Shown here piece by piece: positions 1-7,236 of a stretch of DNA of 8,362 nt. The DNA comes from Actinomycetes bacterium (lineage in GTDB: Bacteria > Actinomycetota > Acidimicrobiia > UBA5794), in assembly GCA_030598305.1 (NCBI GenBank), contig JAUVQC010000046.1:1-8362 (forward strand), given 5' to 3'. Both the position numbers and the translations under genes were made by a program. A model generated the notes under the pieces. It was not told where the DNA came from. It saw only the letters and a list, made by a program, of their open reading frames with translations, and made no database searches. Position 1 is the stretch's first letter. Each line of letters opens with the position of its first letter.

Positions 1-128
1 GCTTTGTCGCGGCGCTCGGCCTTCTTGACGCCGGCGTAGACCAGCGGCAGTTCCACGTTCTCGATCGCGGTGCTTCGCGGCAGCAGGTTGAACTTTTGGA
101 ACACGAACCCGATCCGGCGACTGCGAAT
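1..128 (-). other. Internal fragment of a MacB/LolD-type ABC transporter ATPase, in frame with glgA
   Basis: In the glgA reading frame the last 41 or so codons (residues about 319-359) read [17 protein letters not shown], then a [15 protein letters not shown] segment and a basic KKAERRDKA tail. This is the segment after Walker A in the ATPase of lipoprotein/macrolide exporters (LolD, MacB, FtsE relatives). It carries the Q-loop glutamine of FVFQ at bases 96-98 and the NLLP...T..ENVELPL pattern. Nothing in glycogen synthases looks like this. Walker A is absent upstream, and the LSGGQ signature, Walker B and H-loop would lie beyond the window edge. Codons here are strongly G/C-ending (about 36 of 41) compared with 22 of 41 just before. 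The exact boundary is uncertain because GEQALI (bases 126-143) could fit either family. Confidence 0.85.
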
Positions 129-1079
129 GAGTGCCTGCTCACCGGATCCGAGGATCGCCAGTCGGAAGGGTGTTGTAACGGCAAATCGAGTCGCCTCGAG
201 TGCAAGGTCGATTCCCTTCTGTTCGACGAGACGTGACACAATCCCAACGACCGGCACATCGGTGTCCTCCCATCCGACCGCTTCGAGCAGCGCCGCACGA
301 CATACGGCCTTTCCCGCGAGATCATCCGCGGTGTAGCGGTGTGCGATGTATCCGTCCTTGGAGGGATCCCAAATGCTGGTGTCTATGCCGTTTCGTATAC
401 CCACCAAGCGGTCCCCAAGCGCCGTGAGCTGATCATGCAGTCCGAAGCCCGTCTCTTCTCGTCGGATCTCCTTGGCGTAGTTCGGACTCACCGCGATCAC
501 GATGTCTGCAAGTTGGATCCCGCCAGCCATCGGGTTGGTACCGCCATGGGACTCGAACGCCGGACTGTGTTTCGGGATCCTGTCGAGCCACCCACCCGAT
601 GTCCAGCCCTGATACCCGAGCGTGTGGATGGTCAGGACCTTGGGTAGCTCATCGTCCACGAATCCGAATGCGGCCGCAGTATGCCAATCGTTGCAGTGAA
701 GCACATCGGGTCGTCGCTCTCGAGCGAGAGAGGCAACGGTCGCCGAAAACCTGAAGAAACGATCGGCGTTGTCCGGCCATCCGTTTCCGTCTTCATCCAC
801 ATACGGGTTCGGTTTTGCGATTCCGGGCACATCTATGAGCGTGACCTCGCCGATCCCATCGGCGATACCTGTCCTGGCTTTCGCAGGCCCCGCCCACTTG
901 GGAACATCCAGATCGAGGGTGATCTCATCTCTGAGCGAGGTACGGAAGTAATCGGGTACTACGACCTCAACGTCGACGCCTTCGATTCGCAATGCCCTTA
1001 CAAGTCCAGCACTCGCCTCCGCCAGTCCCCCGACACGGGCGAGAGGAGCGAATTCAGCCGCTGCGAAGAGGACCTTCAT
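1..1079 (-). CDS. glgA: Glycogen/starch synthase-like GT5 glycosyltransferase, partial; its visible C-terminal end is replaced by ABC-ATPase sequence
   Basis: Residues 1 to about 314 read as a GlgA-type synthase, which transfers glucose from a nucleotide-glucose donor to the non-reducing end of an alpha-1,4-glucan in the cytoplasm. The N-terminus [19 protein letters not shown] matches the family donor-binding loop, but the usual lysine of K-x-G-G-L is Arg15. HCNDWHT lies at residues 128-134, an IHTLGYQG segment near 151-158, SRLVEQKG at 282-289 and LGSGE at 310-314. From about residue 315-319 the frame changes to ABC transporter ATPase sequence (separate entry), so the rest of the GT-B C-terminal domain, including the conserved catalytic glutamates, is not encoded here. 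Families usually run about 400-480 residues; 359 codons are visible, with no stop before the window edge. The ATG overlaps the glgX stop as ATGA, and an ACGGA sequence lies 8 nt upstream. The GT5 assignment is firm; activity of this exact product is doubtful. Confidence 0.85.
   Translation of the reverse strand, partial: MKVLFAAAEFAPLARVGGLAEASAGLVRALRIEGVDVEVVVPDYFRTSLRDEITLDLDVPKWAGPAKARTGIADGIGEVTLIDVPGIAKPNPYVDEDGNGWPDNADRFFRFSATVASLARERRPDVLHCNDWHTAAAFGFVDDELPKVLTIHTLGYQGWTSGGWLDRIPKHSPAFESHGGTNPMAGGIQLADIVIAVSPNYAKEIRREETGFGLHDQLTALGDRLVGIRNGIDTSIWDPSKDGYIAHRYTADDLAGKAVCRAALLEAVGWEDTDVPVVGIVSRLVEQKGIDLALEATRFAVTTPFRLAILGSGEQALIRSRRIGFVFQKFNLLPRSTAIENVELPLVYAGVKKAERRDK
1076..1079 (-). 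other. ATGA stop/start overlap joining glgX and glgA
   Basis: On the minus strand the four bases ATGA hold the glgA ATG (1079-1077) and the glgX TGA stop (1078-1076). Such overlaps usually mean co-transcription, with ribosomes re-initiating from the upstream gene. That glgX and glgA lie in one operon follows directly; coupling itself is inferred. Confidence 0.9.
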
Positions 1080-3187
1080 GTGCTGATTCCGTTCCTCTTC
1101 CTGAGCAGAACCACCGACCATCCCTCCACCTCACCCGTCTCGGGCGCTTCAACGGGCAGCTCGGCACCAAGGCCCATGGCTGAGTACAACATGATCTCCC
1201 ATTCAAGCCCAACGAGATCTTCAGGCATAGTGAAGTGGACACGATCGGAGTGTGCGTTGAAGAGGACGAGGAAGCTGTCGTCGATCACCCTCTCGCCATG
1301 CTCATCGGTGGTGGGGATCTCGTTCCCGTTGAGGTACACGGCGAGTGACTTCGCATACCCCCGGCGCCACGCCTCCTCGGACATCTCTGACCCGTCCGTG
1401 TTGTACCAACCAACGTCGTGTCGTTCGGAGCCGGTGACGCTTCTGCCCTCGAACCATCGGCGACGCCTGAAGACAGGATGGTTCCTTCTGAGGCGGATCA
1501 GCTCCCTCGTGTACGCGAGCAGTTCCTCGTCGGCGTCCTCCCAGTCGTACCACGAGATCTCGTTGTCCTGGCAATAGGCGTTGTTGTTGCCCTGTTGCGT
1601 GCGCCCGATCTCGTCACCGCCGAGCAGCATCGGTACACCCTGGGAGAGCAGAAGGGTGGTGAGCATTGCTCGCACGCGACGCTGTCGGAGCCTGACGACC
1701 TCTTCGACATCGGTGGGACCTTCGACGCCCGAGTTCCAGGAGCGGTTGTTGCTGTCTCCGTCCCGGTTCCCCTCACCATTCGCGTCGTTGTGCTTGTGGT
1801 CGTAGGACACGAGGTCATTGAGGGTGAAGCCGTCGTGCGATGTGATGAAATTGATCGACGCGAGGGGGCGTCTACCGGCGAAACCATAGAGATCTGAACT
1901 CCCGGTGAAACGCCACGCGAAGTCTGCAAGTGTCCACTCCTCGCCACGCCAGTAGTCACGTACGCCGTCGCGGTACTTGTCGTTCCACTCGCTCCACAAT
2001 GTCGGGAAATGGCCGAGCCGATATCCCCCAGGGGCAGCATCCCAAGGTTCGGCGATCAGCTTCACCCGGCTGACGATGGGGTCCTGATGGATGAGGTCGA
2101 GGAACGCCGACTTCCTCCCGTCGGGGAGATCACGCGTGAGTGCAGGCGCAAGATCGAACCGGAACCCGTCAATGTGCATCTCCTCCACCCAATACCGGAG
2201 ACTGTCCATGATCAGCTTGAGAACCTGTGTATGTCCCACATTGAGGGAGTTGCCGCAGCCCGTGAGATCGATGAACCTGGCCTCGTTGTCAGGGTCGAGG
2301 CGGTAGTAGGTCCGATTGTCAATCCCCCGGAAGGAGAGCGACGGTCCGAGGGCGCCCTCCTCGGCCGTGTGGTTGTACACAACATCGAGGATCACCTCAA
2401 TTCCCGCATCGTGAAACGTCTTCACGAGCGTCTTGAACTCAATGACCTGTTCACCACGGCTTCCGGATGCCGAGTACGGCCCGTGTGGGGCGAAGAAACC
2501 AATTGTTGAGTACCCCCAATAGTTCTCCGTGCCTCGCGTCGCCAACGAGTGCTCGGAGACGAAGTGGTGGATGGGTTGTAGCTCCACCGCTGTGATGCCG
2601 AGTCGGACGAGATGATCGACAACCGGTGTGCTCGCCATACCAGCGTACGTTCCACGGAGTCCTGGAGGGACCTCGGGATGGAGCATTGAGATTCCCCTCA
2701 CATGCGTCTCGTAGATGATCGACTCGAACAGAGGGCGACGCTGTGCAACGTCATCACCCCAATCAAACGAATCGTCAACAACGATGGAACGGGGCATGGC
2801 CGACGCACTGTCGCGTTCGTCGCGGTGGTTGCTCTGGTCCGGCTGGTACGGGAGCACGACATCAGAGGCCGAGACGTCTCCCTCGATCGCTCTGGCGTAC
2901 GGATCCATGAGTAACTTGTCCGGGTTGTGGAACATGCCGTCGTGGGGCGCCCACGGACCGTGAACCCGGTAGCCGTACCGGTGCCCGGGATGGATGTCCG
3001 GGACGTAACCGTGGTGAACGAAACCCGTTACCTCAGGCAACCGGAGGCGTGTCTCGAATCCGAGATGATCAAAAAGACACACCTCGACTCGCTCGGCGTG
3101 CTCTGTATACACGGCAAAGTTGGTTCCAGATCCATCCCAGGTCGCTCCTTGCGGATCGGACCTGCCGGGCCATATCAGTGCGGTCAA
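1076..3187 (-). CDS. glgX: Glycogen debranching enzyme GlgX (GH13, isoamylase-type)
   Basis: The enzyme hydrolyses alpha-1,6 branch points of phosphorylase-limited glycogen and releases short malto-oligosaccharides. With the TTG start at 3187 the product is 703 residues, the usual length, and begins [18 protein letters not shown], where family members start. An N-terminal CBM48 module (about residues 10-110) precedes the GH13 barrel. All GH13 regions are present: region I DVVYNHT (about 268-274), region II DGFRFD with nucleophile Asp345, region III LIAEPWD with acid/base Glu380, and region [10 protein letters not shown] with Asp452. [20 protein letters not shown] (about 524-543) is a GlgX/TreX hallmark. 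A C-terminal beta domain follows. An in-frame ATG at 3295 would add 36 residues lying wholly inside glgP and matching no GlgX N-terminus, so I reject it. The upstream signal is weak (GGGAAA at 3190-3195), so initiation probably depends on translation of glgP. Confidence 0.96.
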   Translation of the reverse strand: MTALIWPGRSDPQGATWDGSGTNFAVYTEHAERVEVCLFDHLGFETRLRLPEVTGFVHHGYVPDIHPGHRYGYRVHGPWAPHDGMFHNPDKLLMDPYARAIEGDVSASDVVLPYQPDQSNHRDERDSASAMPRSIVVDDSFDWGDDVAQRRPLFESIIYETHVRGISMLHPEVPPGLRGTYAGMASTPVVDHLVRLGITAVELQPIHHFVSEHSLATRGTENYWGYSTIGFFAPHGPYSASGSRGEQVIEFKTLVKTFHDAGIEVILDVVYNHTAEEGALGPSLSFRGIDNRTYYRLDPDNEARFIDLTGCGNSLNVGHTQVLKLIMDSLRYWVEEMHIDGFRFDLAPALTRDLPDGRKSAFLDLIHQDPIVSRVKLIAEPWDAAPGGYRLGHFPTLWSEWNDKYRDGVRDYWRGEEWTLADFAWRFTGSSDLYGFAGRRPLASINFITSHDGFTLNDLVSYDHKHNDANGEGNRDGDSNNRSWNSGVEGPTDVEEVVRLRQRRVRAMLTTLLLSQGVPMLLGGDEIGRTQQGNNNAYCQDNEISWYDWEDADEELLAYTRELIRLRRNHPVFRRRRWFEGRSVTGSERHDVGWYNTDGSEMSEEAWRRGYAKSLAVYLNGNEIPTTDEHGERVIDDSFLVLFNAHSDRVHFTMPEDLVGLEWEIMLYSAMGLGAELPVEAPETGEVEGWSVVLLRKRNGIST
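3184..3187 (-). other. TTGA stop/start overlap joining glgP and glgX
   Basis: On the minus strand TTGA contains the glgX start TTG (3187-3185) and the glgP stop TGA (3186-3184). It is the counterpart of the ATGA overlap downstream and explains why no ATG is found near the homologous N-terminus of GlgX. The start is inferred from family alignment and spacing, not proven. Confidence 0.75.
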
Positions 3188-5169
3188 GATTTCCCGTCTG
3201 GTCGATAGAGACGCTTGTCGTATTCGTCGACCATTCTGGCTGCTGAGACGAACGGACCGAGGGACTTCCAGTTGTGTCTGACCTTCTCCAGCCAACGGGC
3301 GCTCGGGGTGACTGAGTCGTCATAGAACAACGGGATGATCTCGTCTGTCAGGATTCGATAGAGCGACTCTGCCTCCTCGGTGTCTCGAACATCCGGGTTG
3401 TCGGCTTCAGAGGTCTCCACGCTCCATCCGTTCTCACCGTCGTAGCACTCGTCCCACCAACCGTCCTGTATCGAGAAGTTGAGACCACCATTGAGTGCAG
3501 CCTTCTCTCCGCTCGTTCCGCACGCCTCGTTGGGACGAATGGGATTGTTGAGCCAAACATCACAGCCGGCATACATCGCTCGGGCAACAGACATCTCGTA
3601 ATCGGGAAGGAACACGAAGCGACCGTTGGCAGCCTCGGAAAGACTGAAGCTGACCACACGATGAAGCACACCTTTGCCAGCCTCATCGGCTGGATGAGCC
3701 TTTCCTGCGAACACGAACTGCACCGGCCGGTTGTCGTCGGAGAGCAAAACGGCCAGCCGGTCGATGTTCTTGAGCAATAGGTCCGCCCGTTTGTAGGTGG
3801 CGAATCGCCGCGCAAACCCGATGGTGAGCACGTTCGGATCGAGACGATGGTGCGGTCCGACGCGCGCCTTCACGAGATCGATAAGGGACTGACGGCCCGA
3901 TGAGCGGATCGTTCTGATTCGCTCATCATCGATTCGGTCGACACCGTCCCACGTCTCGCGGACGCCAGAACCCCAGTCGTCCCCCATTGCATCCTCGAAT
4001 GCCTCCTGGAGGGGCGCGTGCACCCACGTAGCCGCATGCACACCGTTCGTGACGGATGTGATATCAGAGCCCCCGTATACGCCTGCGAACATCTCTCTGC
4101 TCACCTCGCCGTGGAGCTTTGATACACCGTTGGACCTGCCAGCAACACTGAGGCAGAACACAGCCATGTTGAACGTGTCATCCTCGCCCGGCATGTGTGC
4201 GAGCGAGCACAGTTCATCGGTCGACACGCCGTGACGTTCGGACCATACGCCGATATACCTCTTCATGAGATCGTGAGCGAAGCGATCGATTCCGGCAGGA
4301 ACGGGTGTGTGCGTCGTGAATACGATTCGGGGTCGCACTGCCTCGAGTGCCTCGGCAAGGGACTTGCCGGTGTCGAGCTCCTCACCGAGGAGCTCGAGGG
4401 CCAGGAATCCGGCGTGGCCTTCGTTGAGATGGTAGACGGATGGGTTGTACCCGAGTTGACGCAGGGCGCGCACGCCACCAATCCCCATGAGCAACTCCTG
4501 GCGCATTCGATGCTCGCGGTCGCCCCCGTAGAGTCGATCCGAGACCTTGCGCCCTCTCAAGTCGTTGAGTTCGATATCGTCGGTATCGAGAAGATAGAGC
4601 TTCGTCCGACCGACATCAGCACGCCACACGCGCGCCTTGACGATCCGGTCATCCATGACGATGTCAACAATCACTCCCATCTGCTCGAGGCCGAGCGACC
4701 GTGGATCGTGGCGCTCGTAGTGCTCGCGCTGGCGTTGGTTCGCGATCGATTGATGGAAGAAGCCATCCCGGTAGAACAGTCCAAGAGCCACGAGAGGCAG
4801 ATCGAGATCACTCGCAGCCTTCAGGTGATCGCCAGCGAGGATTCCGAGGCCTCCGGAATACTGGGGGAGCTTCTCGGAGACTCCGAACTCAGGGGAGAAG
4901 TATGCGATTTCCGCGTTGGGCAGGCGCTCAGGTACCGGAACGCGAGCCACTGCCTCGGCTGCCATTGCAGTGAAGGCGCGGTCATCGAGGTAGCGGTCGT
5001 AGTCCGCATCCGTGAACGCCTTCACCCGCAGTCGTGGGTGAAGTTTCGCCGTTGTATCTGGAAACCTACGGAAGAGATCCTGGCTGTGGCGGTCCCAGGT
5101 CCACGAGTAGTTGCTGGTGACAGCGATGAGGTTCGCCTCGAGCTCAGAGCGCGTCGTCTGTTCAGTCAC
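3184..5169 (-). CDS. glgP: Alpha-glucan (glycogen/maltodextrin) phosphorylase, short GT35 type
   Basis: The enzyme cleaves terminal alpha-1,4 glucosyl units with phosphate to give glucose-1-phosphate, using pyridoxal phosphate. At 661 residues it belongs to the short bacterial/archaeal alpha-glucan phosphorylases rather than the roughly 800-residue E. coli/animal type. Residues 8-75 (SNYSWTWDRHSQDLFRRFP region) resemble the DUF3417-like N-terminal domain of that group. Next come YFSPEFGVSEKLPQYSGGLG (90-109), GDHLKAASDL (113-122), HLNEGHAGF (247-255), GFARRFATYKRADLL (451-465), and the PLP-lysine segment GTSGEKAALNGGLN (551-564), with Lys556 the likely Schiff-base lysine. Glu555 stands where many relatives have Met. 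The start is GTG at 5169, supported by AAGGAT upstream and by the N-terminal match; the nearby ATG overlaps it out of frame and meets a stop at once. It is the second gene of the operon, after malQ, and overlaps glgX. Confidence 0.95.
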   Translation of the reverse strand: MTEQTTRSELEANLIAVTSNYSWTWDRHSQDLFRRFPDTTAKLHPRLRVKAFTDADYDRYLDDRAFTAMAAEAVARVPVPERLPNAEIAYFSPEFGVSEKLPQYSGGLGILAGDHLKAASDLDLPLVALGLFYRDGFFHQSIANQRQREHYERHDPRSLGLEQMGVIVDIVMDDRIVKARVWRADVGRTKLYLLDTDDIELNDLRGRKVSDRLYGGDREHRMRQELLMGIGGVRALRQLGYNPSVYHLNEGHAGFLALELLGEELDTGKSLAEALEAVRPRIVFTTHTPVPAGIDRFAHDLMKRYIGVWSERHGVSTDELCSLAHMPGEDDTFNMAVFCLSVAGRSNGVSKLHGEVSREMFAGVYGGSDITSVTNGVHAATWVHAPLQEAFEDAMGDDWGSGVRETWDGVDRIDDERIRTIRSSGRQSLIDLVKARVGPHHRLDPNVLTIGFARRFATYKRADLLLKNIDRLAVLLSDDNRPVQFVFAGKAHPADEAGKGVLHRVVSFSLSEAANGRFVFLPDYEMSVARAMYAGCDVWLNNPIRPNEACGTSGEKAALNGGLNFSIQDGWWDECYDGENGWSVETSEADNPDVRDTEEAESLYRILTDEIIPLFYDDSVTPSARWLEKVRHNWKSLGPFVSAARMVDEYDKRLYRPDGKS

Positions 5170-5174
5170 ATTCG

Positions 5175-5180
5175 ATCCTT
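5175..5180 (-). promoter_or_regulatory. Shine-Dalgarno site of glgP
   Basis: AAGGAT on the minus strand lies 5 nt before the GTG at 5169-5167. It is the clearest ribosome binding site in the operon and fixes the GTG as the glgP start. Confidence 0.75.
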
Positions 5181-5203
5181 GGTACGAAGAAGCCTCAATG
5201 TTA

Positions 5204-5239
5204 CGCCTCAGCGTTCGGGTTCCAACAACCGCTCAGGCG
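5204..5239 (-). repeat. Imperfect inverted repeat in the malQ-glgP gap
   Basis: On the plus strand the arms are CGCCTCAGCG (5204-5213) and CGCTCAGGCG (5230-5239). They pair over 9 of 10 positions with one central mismatch and a 16-nt loop. In the minus-strand transcript the hairpin includes the malQ stop codon and sits about 35-70 nt before the glgP start. No run of T follows, so it is not a standard intrinsic terminator. It could stabilise or process the mRNA, or be chance. Confidence 0.35.
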
Positions 5240-7143
5240 TCCACGGCTGCACTGCGGATTGTGATGAGTTCCTTCAGCACGGTCATTATCTCGTCGTTCG
5301 CGGCGAGCTCATCCAGAGTGTGCTCATGTCGAATCCGCCAGTTCGGACGTTCCCAATCTGTGCCCGGGATGTTCTGTCGTCGTTCTTCCATGAGCAGGTC
5401 GTCCAGGTTGTAGAGAGCAACGGCAGCCCGGGTGCCGGCCATCCACGACATCAGCGCGTCACGGGTTGCCTTCGGACTGTCCGTCCCGAATCGCTGCTGG
5501 AGCCGGGCGACCGCTTTCGCCCTCTCCTCTCGCTCACGACGACTCCGCTCTTCATCGAAGACACCCAGGTCCGCGAGGTCGTCGATGTCAAGGCCCTTCC
5601 ACCATGCTGGGAATGATGGTGTGTCATGGCTTGATAGGGCCACGAGGTCGGTGGATTTCGGTTCAGACTCTCCATCATTGGCCATGGCCATCCCGAGAAG
5701 CGCGTGCTCATCGAGTCCTGTACGGATCTCCGGTGGGACGGTGCCAAGATTCTCGCCGACGACACCTGCTTTGGCTCGCACGGACTCGATGCAGATGATC
5801 GCGAACATCTCCTCGGTCGGTTGACGAACGTATGCGCCCTGAGTGGCTCCCGAGCCGTGGGGTACCCACCACGTTCGATGGATTCCCATCACATGATCGA
5901 TGCGCAGCAGTCCGGCGACAGATAGCTGGCGACGGATCGCCTTGCGAAAGTTGAGATGTCCGTCGGCTCGTGCGAGCGGTGGAATGGTCGCCGGCAATCC
6001 CCAGTCCTGTCCTCCGGCGAAGAGTGTGTCGGGCGGAGCCCCGAGGCTCGCGAGGGCGAATTGGTCCGGGTTGTCCCAGATGTCATAACCGTCCGGGTGG
6101 CACCCGATAGGAAGGTCAAGGTACAGATACTGGCCCCGCTGCTCCAGCTCATCTGAGAGCGCTGTCAATTGCGTGTGCATCAGCCACTGAACGGTCTCGT
6201 GATAGGCCACTCGATCCGGGGACGGGGCAACGGTGGCGGACCATGCGCGCCAGTTCCGACCGGCGGCCTCAGCCATTGCGCGGAACTCCGCGTAGCGACG
6301 CATCTCCGGCTCGACGTCGAGGAAGGTATCCACCTCGACCCGCAGCCGGGGAGTCTCGGACACCTGGACCGTGTAGTGCGCAAGGCTCGACCGGATCTCA
6401 TGACCGGCCGCTGCATAGTCGACCCAGAGATGGTCTCCCGGTGCCGTCGGGGGACCGTCCTGCCAACCGGGTACTGAGTGGAAGTCCACGAACAACTCGT
6501 TCCACGCACGCCGAGACGCCGGGGCATACGGCGAAGGCTGGTCATCGAATGTCGCTAGCAGTGGGAGCGTGCCGACGACGTCGACACCGACATCGTTGCA
6601 CATATCAGCGAACTGTCGTAGGTGCGTGATCGTCCCAACGCCGGCACCTCGAAACGCGGCGCGCATCGAGTAGGTCGGACTGATGAGTCCGGTGGCTCCG
6701 CGCGGCGTGGGATAGGCCTTTGTTGGCGCGGAGAAGATGTGCGAGGTGATGGCGCCGTGATTCAGGACGAGACGGTGATACCCGATGGGAAGTACTGCTG
6801 AGACGGTGAGGAACTGGTCGCCAATGCCGACAGGCACTTCGGAATCATCCTCGAGCACGATCGTCGCATCAACAACCGCGAATGCGACGTTGATCGGTGC
6901 AAGATCACCATCCCATGCTACGAGCACGGGCTCGATTGGGGACCGGCCGCTGACGATCTGGTGCGCGGCGTCCTTCACTGCTCGTTCCGAGCCGAGCCGC
7001 AGGCCGGTGAGTGCGGACAGAACGGCGATCAGATCGTCCCGGGTAACCTGTTGGGTGATGTTCCATGCATCGACCCACTCCGTCAGCACACCGGCCTCGT
7101 GGGTGAGATTCATGATCGCTTTGGAGTGCTGACCTTCCACCAT
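5233..7143 (-). CDS. malQ: 4-alpha-glucanotransferase (amylomaltase, GH77)
   Basis: The enzyme moves 4-alpha-glucanosyl units between malto-oligosaccharides, freeing glucose and making chains long enough for GlgP. The 636-residue product has a non-catalytic N-terminal region (about 1-145), as in long E. coli/actinobacterial MalQ, then the GH77 barrel. Visible motifs are YLDLPIGCHPDGYDIWDNPD (341-360), GAPPDTLFAGGQDWGLP (368-384), LLRIDHVMGIHRTWWVP (412-428) with nucleophile Asp416, GENLGTVPPEI (463-473) with acid/base Glu464, SSHDTPS with the transition-state Asp507, and QNIPGTDWERPNWR near 590-603. The PIGCHPDGYDIW loop replaces the commoner P-x-x-V-x-x-D-S-A-x-x-W form and recalls actinobacterial MalQ. 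It is the first gene of the minus-strand operon and is followed by a 63-nt gap to glgP. The ATG at 7143 lacks a clear Shine-Dalgarno site; an ATG at residue 11 (7113-7111) is an alternative start, also without one. Confidence 0.95.
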   Translation of the reverse strand: MVEGQHSKAIMNLTHEAGVLTEWVDAWNITQQVTRDDLIAVLSALTGLRLGSERAVKDAAHQIVSGRSPIEPVLVAWDGDLAPINVAFAVVDATIVLEDDSEVPVGIGDQFLTVSAVLPIGYHRLVLNHGAITSHIFSAPTKAYPTPRGATGLISPTYSMRAAFRGAGVGTITHLRQFADMCNDVGVDVVGTLPLLATFDDQPSPYAPASRRAWNELFVDFHSVPGWQDGPPTAPGDHLWVDYAAAGHEIRSSLAHYTVQVSETPRLRVEVDTFLDVEPEMRRYAEFRAMAEAAGRNWRAWSATVAPSPDRVAYHETVQWLMHTQLTALSDELEQRGQYLYLDLPIGCHPDGYDIWDNPDQFALASLGAPPDTLFAGGQDWGLPATIPPLARADGHLNFRKAIRRQLSVAGLLRIDHVMGIHRTWWVPHGSGATQGAYVRQPTEEMFAIICIESVRAKAGVVGENLGTVPPEIRTGLDEHALLGMAMANDGESEPKSTDLVALSSHDTPSFPAWWKGLDIDDLADLGVFDEERSRREREERAKAVARLQQRFGTDSPKATRDALMSWMAGTRAAVALYNLDDLLMEERRQNIPGTDWERPNWRIRHEHTLDELAANDEIMTVLKELITIRSAAVDA

Positions 7144-7149
7144 GCCCGC

Positions 7150-7155
7150 ATTATC
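7150..7155 (-). promoter_or_regulatory. Candidate -10 element for malQ, suggesting a leaderless transcript
   Basis: GATAAT on the minus strand matches the TATAAT consensus at five of six positions and ends 6 nt before the malQ ATG at 7143. Transcription would then begin at or next to the A of the ATG, giving a leaderless mRNA. This agrees with the lack of a good Shine-Dalgarno site for this start. The -35 position (around 7173-7179, TTCGGT-like) is poor, so the call is tentative. Confidence 0.4.
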
Positions 7156-7218
7156 GCGTCACCGGGGTTCCCAACCGAAATGCTTCCGCACGCTCCGAAG
7201 GACTCACCTAGGCTCATC

Positions 7219-7226
7219 GGGGGAGG
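7219..7226 (+). promoter_or_regulatory. Shine-Dalgarno site of the STAND ATPase gene
   Basis: GGGGGAGG ends 10 nt before the ATG at 7237. The spacing is slightly long but the purine tract is strong. It favours 7237 over the in-frame ATG at 7180, which has no such site. Confidence 0.6.
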
Positions 7227-7236
7227 CCTCGACTAC

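Larger units (their letters stand above)
7144..7236. promoter_or_regulatory. Divergent intergenic region between malQ and the STAND ATPase
   Basis: These 93 nt separate two divergently read genes, so promoters for both should lie here or overlap the gene starts. On the minus strand a GATAAT hexamer is present (separate entry). On the plus strand I find no convincing paired -10/-35 elements; TAGGCT at 7209-7214 fits TAnnnT but has no partner. I see no clear long operator palindrome. A shared control region for operon and regulator is plausible but inferred. Confidence 0.5.

Noticed and set aside
681..1577. Plus-strand open frame (298 codons) antisense to glgA and glgX
   Set aside because: The translation is low-complexity, Ser/Arg-rich and without motifs; it is a mirror of the real genes.
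5204..5239. Intrinsic terminator between malQ and glgP
   Set aside because: The hairpin has a mismatch and a 16-nt loop, and no T-run follows on the minus strand. The function of the adjacent genes also argues for read-through.
4195..5616. Long plus-strand open frame (473 codons) antisense to glgP and the end of malQ
   Set aside because: It lies opposite two well-supported genes with full catalytic motifs, crosses their intergenic gap, and its translation shows no recognisable domain. Such frames arise from codon bias in G+C-rich genes.
7219..7226. GGGGGAGG as a possible MalT box
   Set aside because: It only partly resembles GGGGA(T/G)GAGG and is a single copy. Its place just before the ATPase start is better explained as a ribosome binding site.
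7180..7236. Upstream in-frame ATG at 7180 as the ATPase start
   Set aside because: It would add 19 residues unlike family N-termini and has no Shine-Dalgarno site; the ATG at 7237 has both a purine tract and the typical N-terminus.
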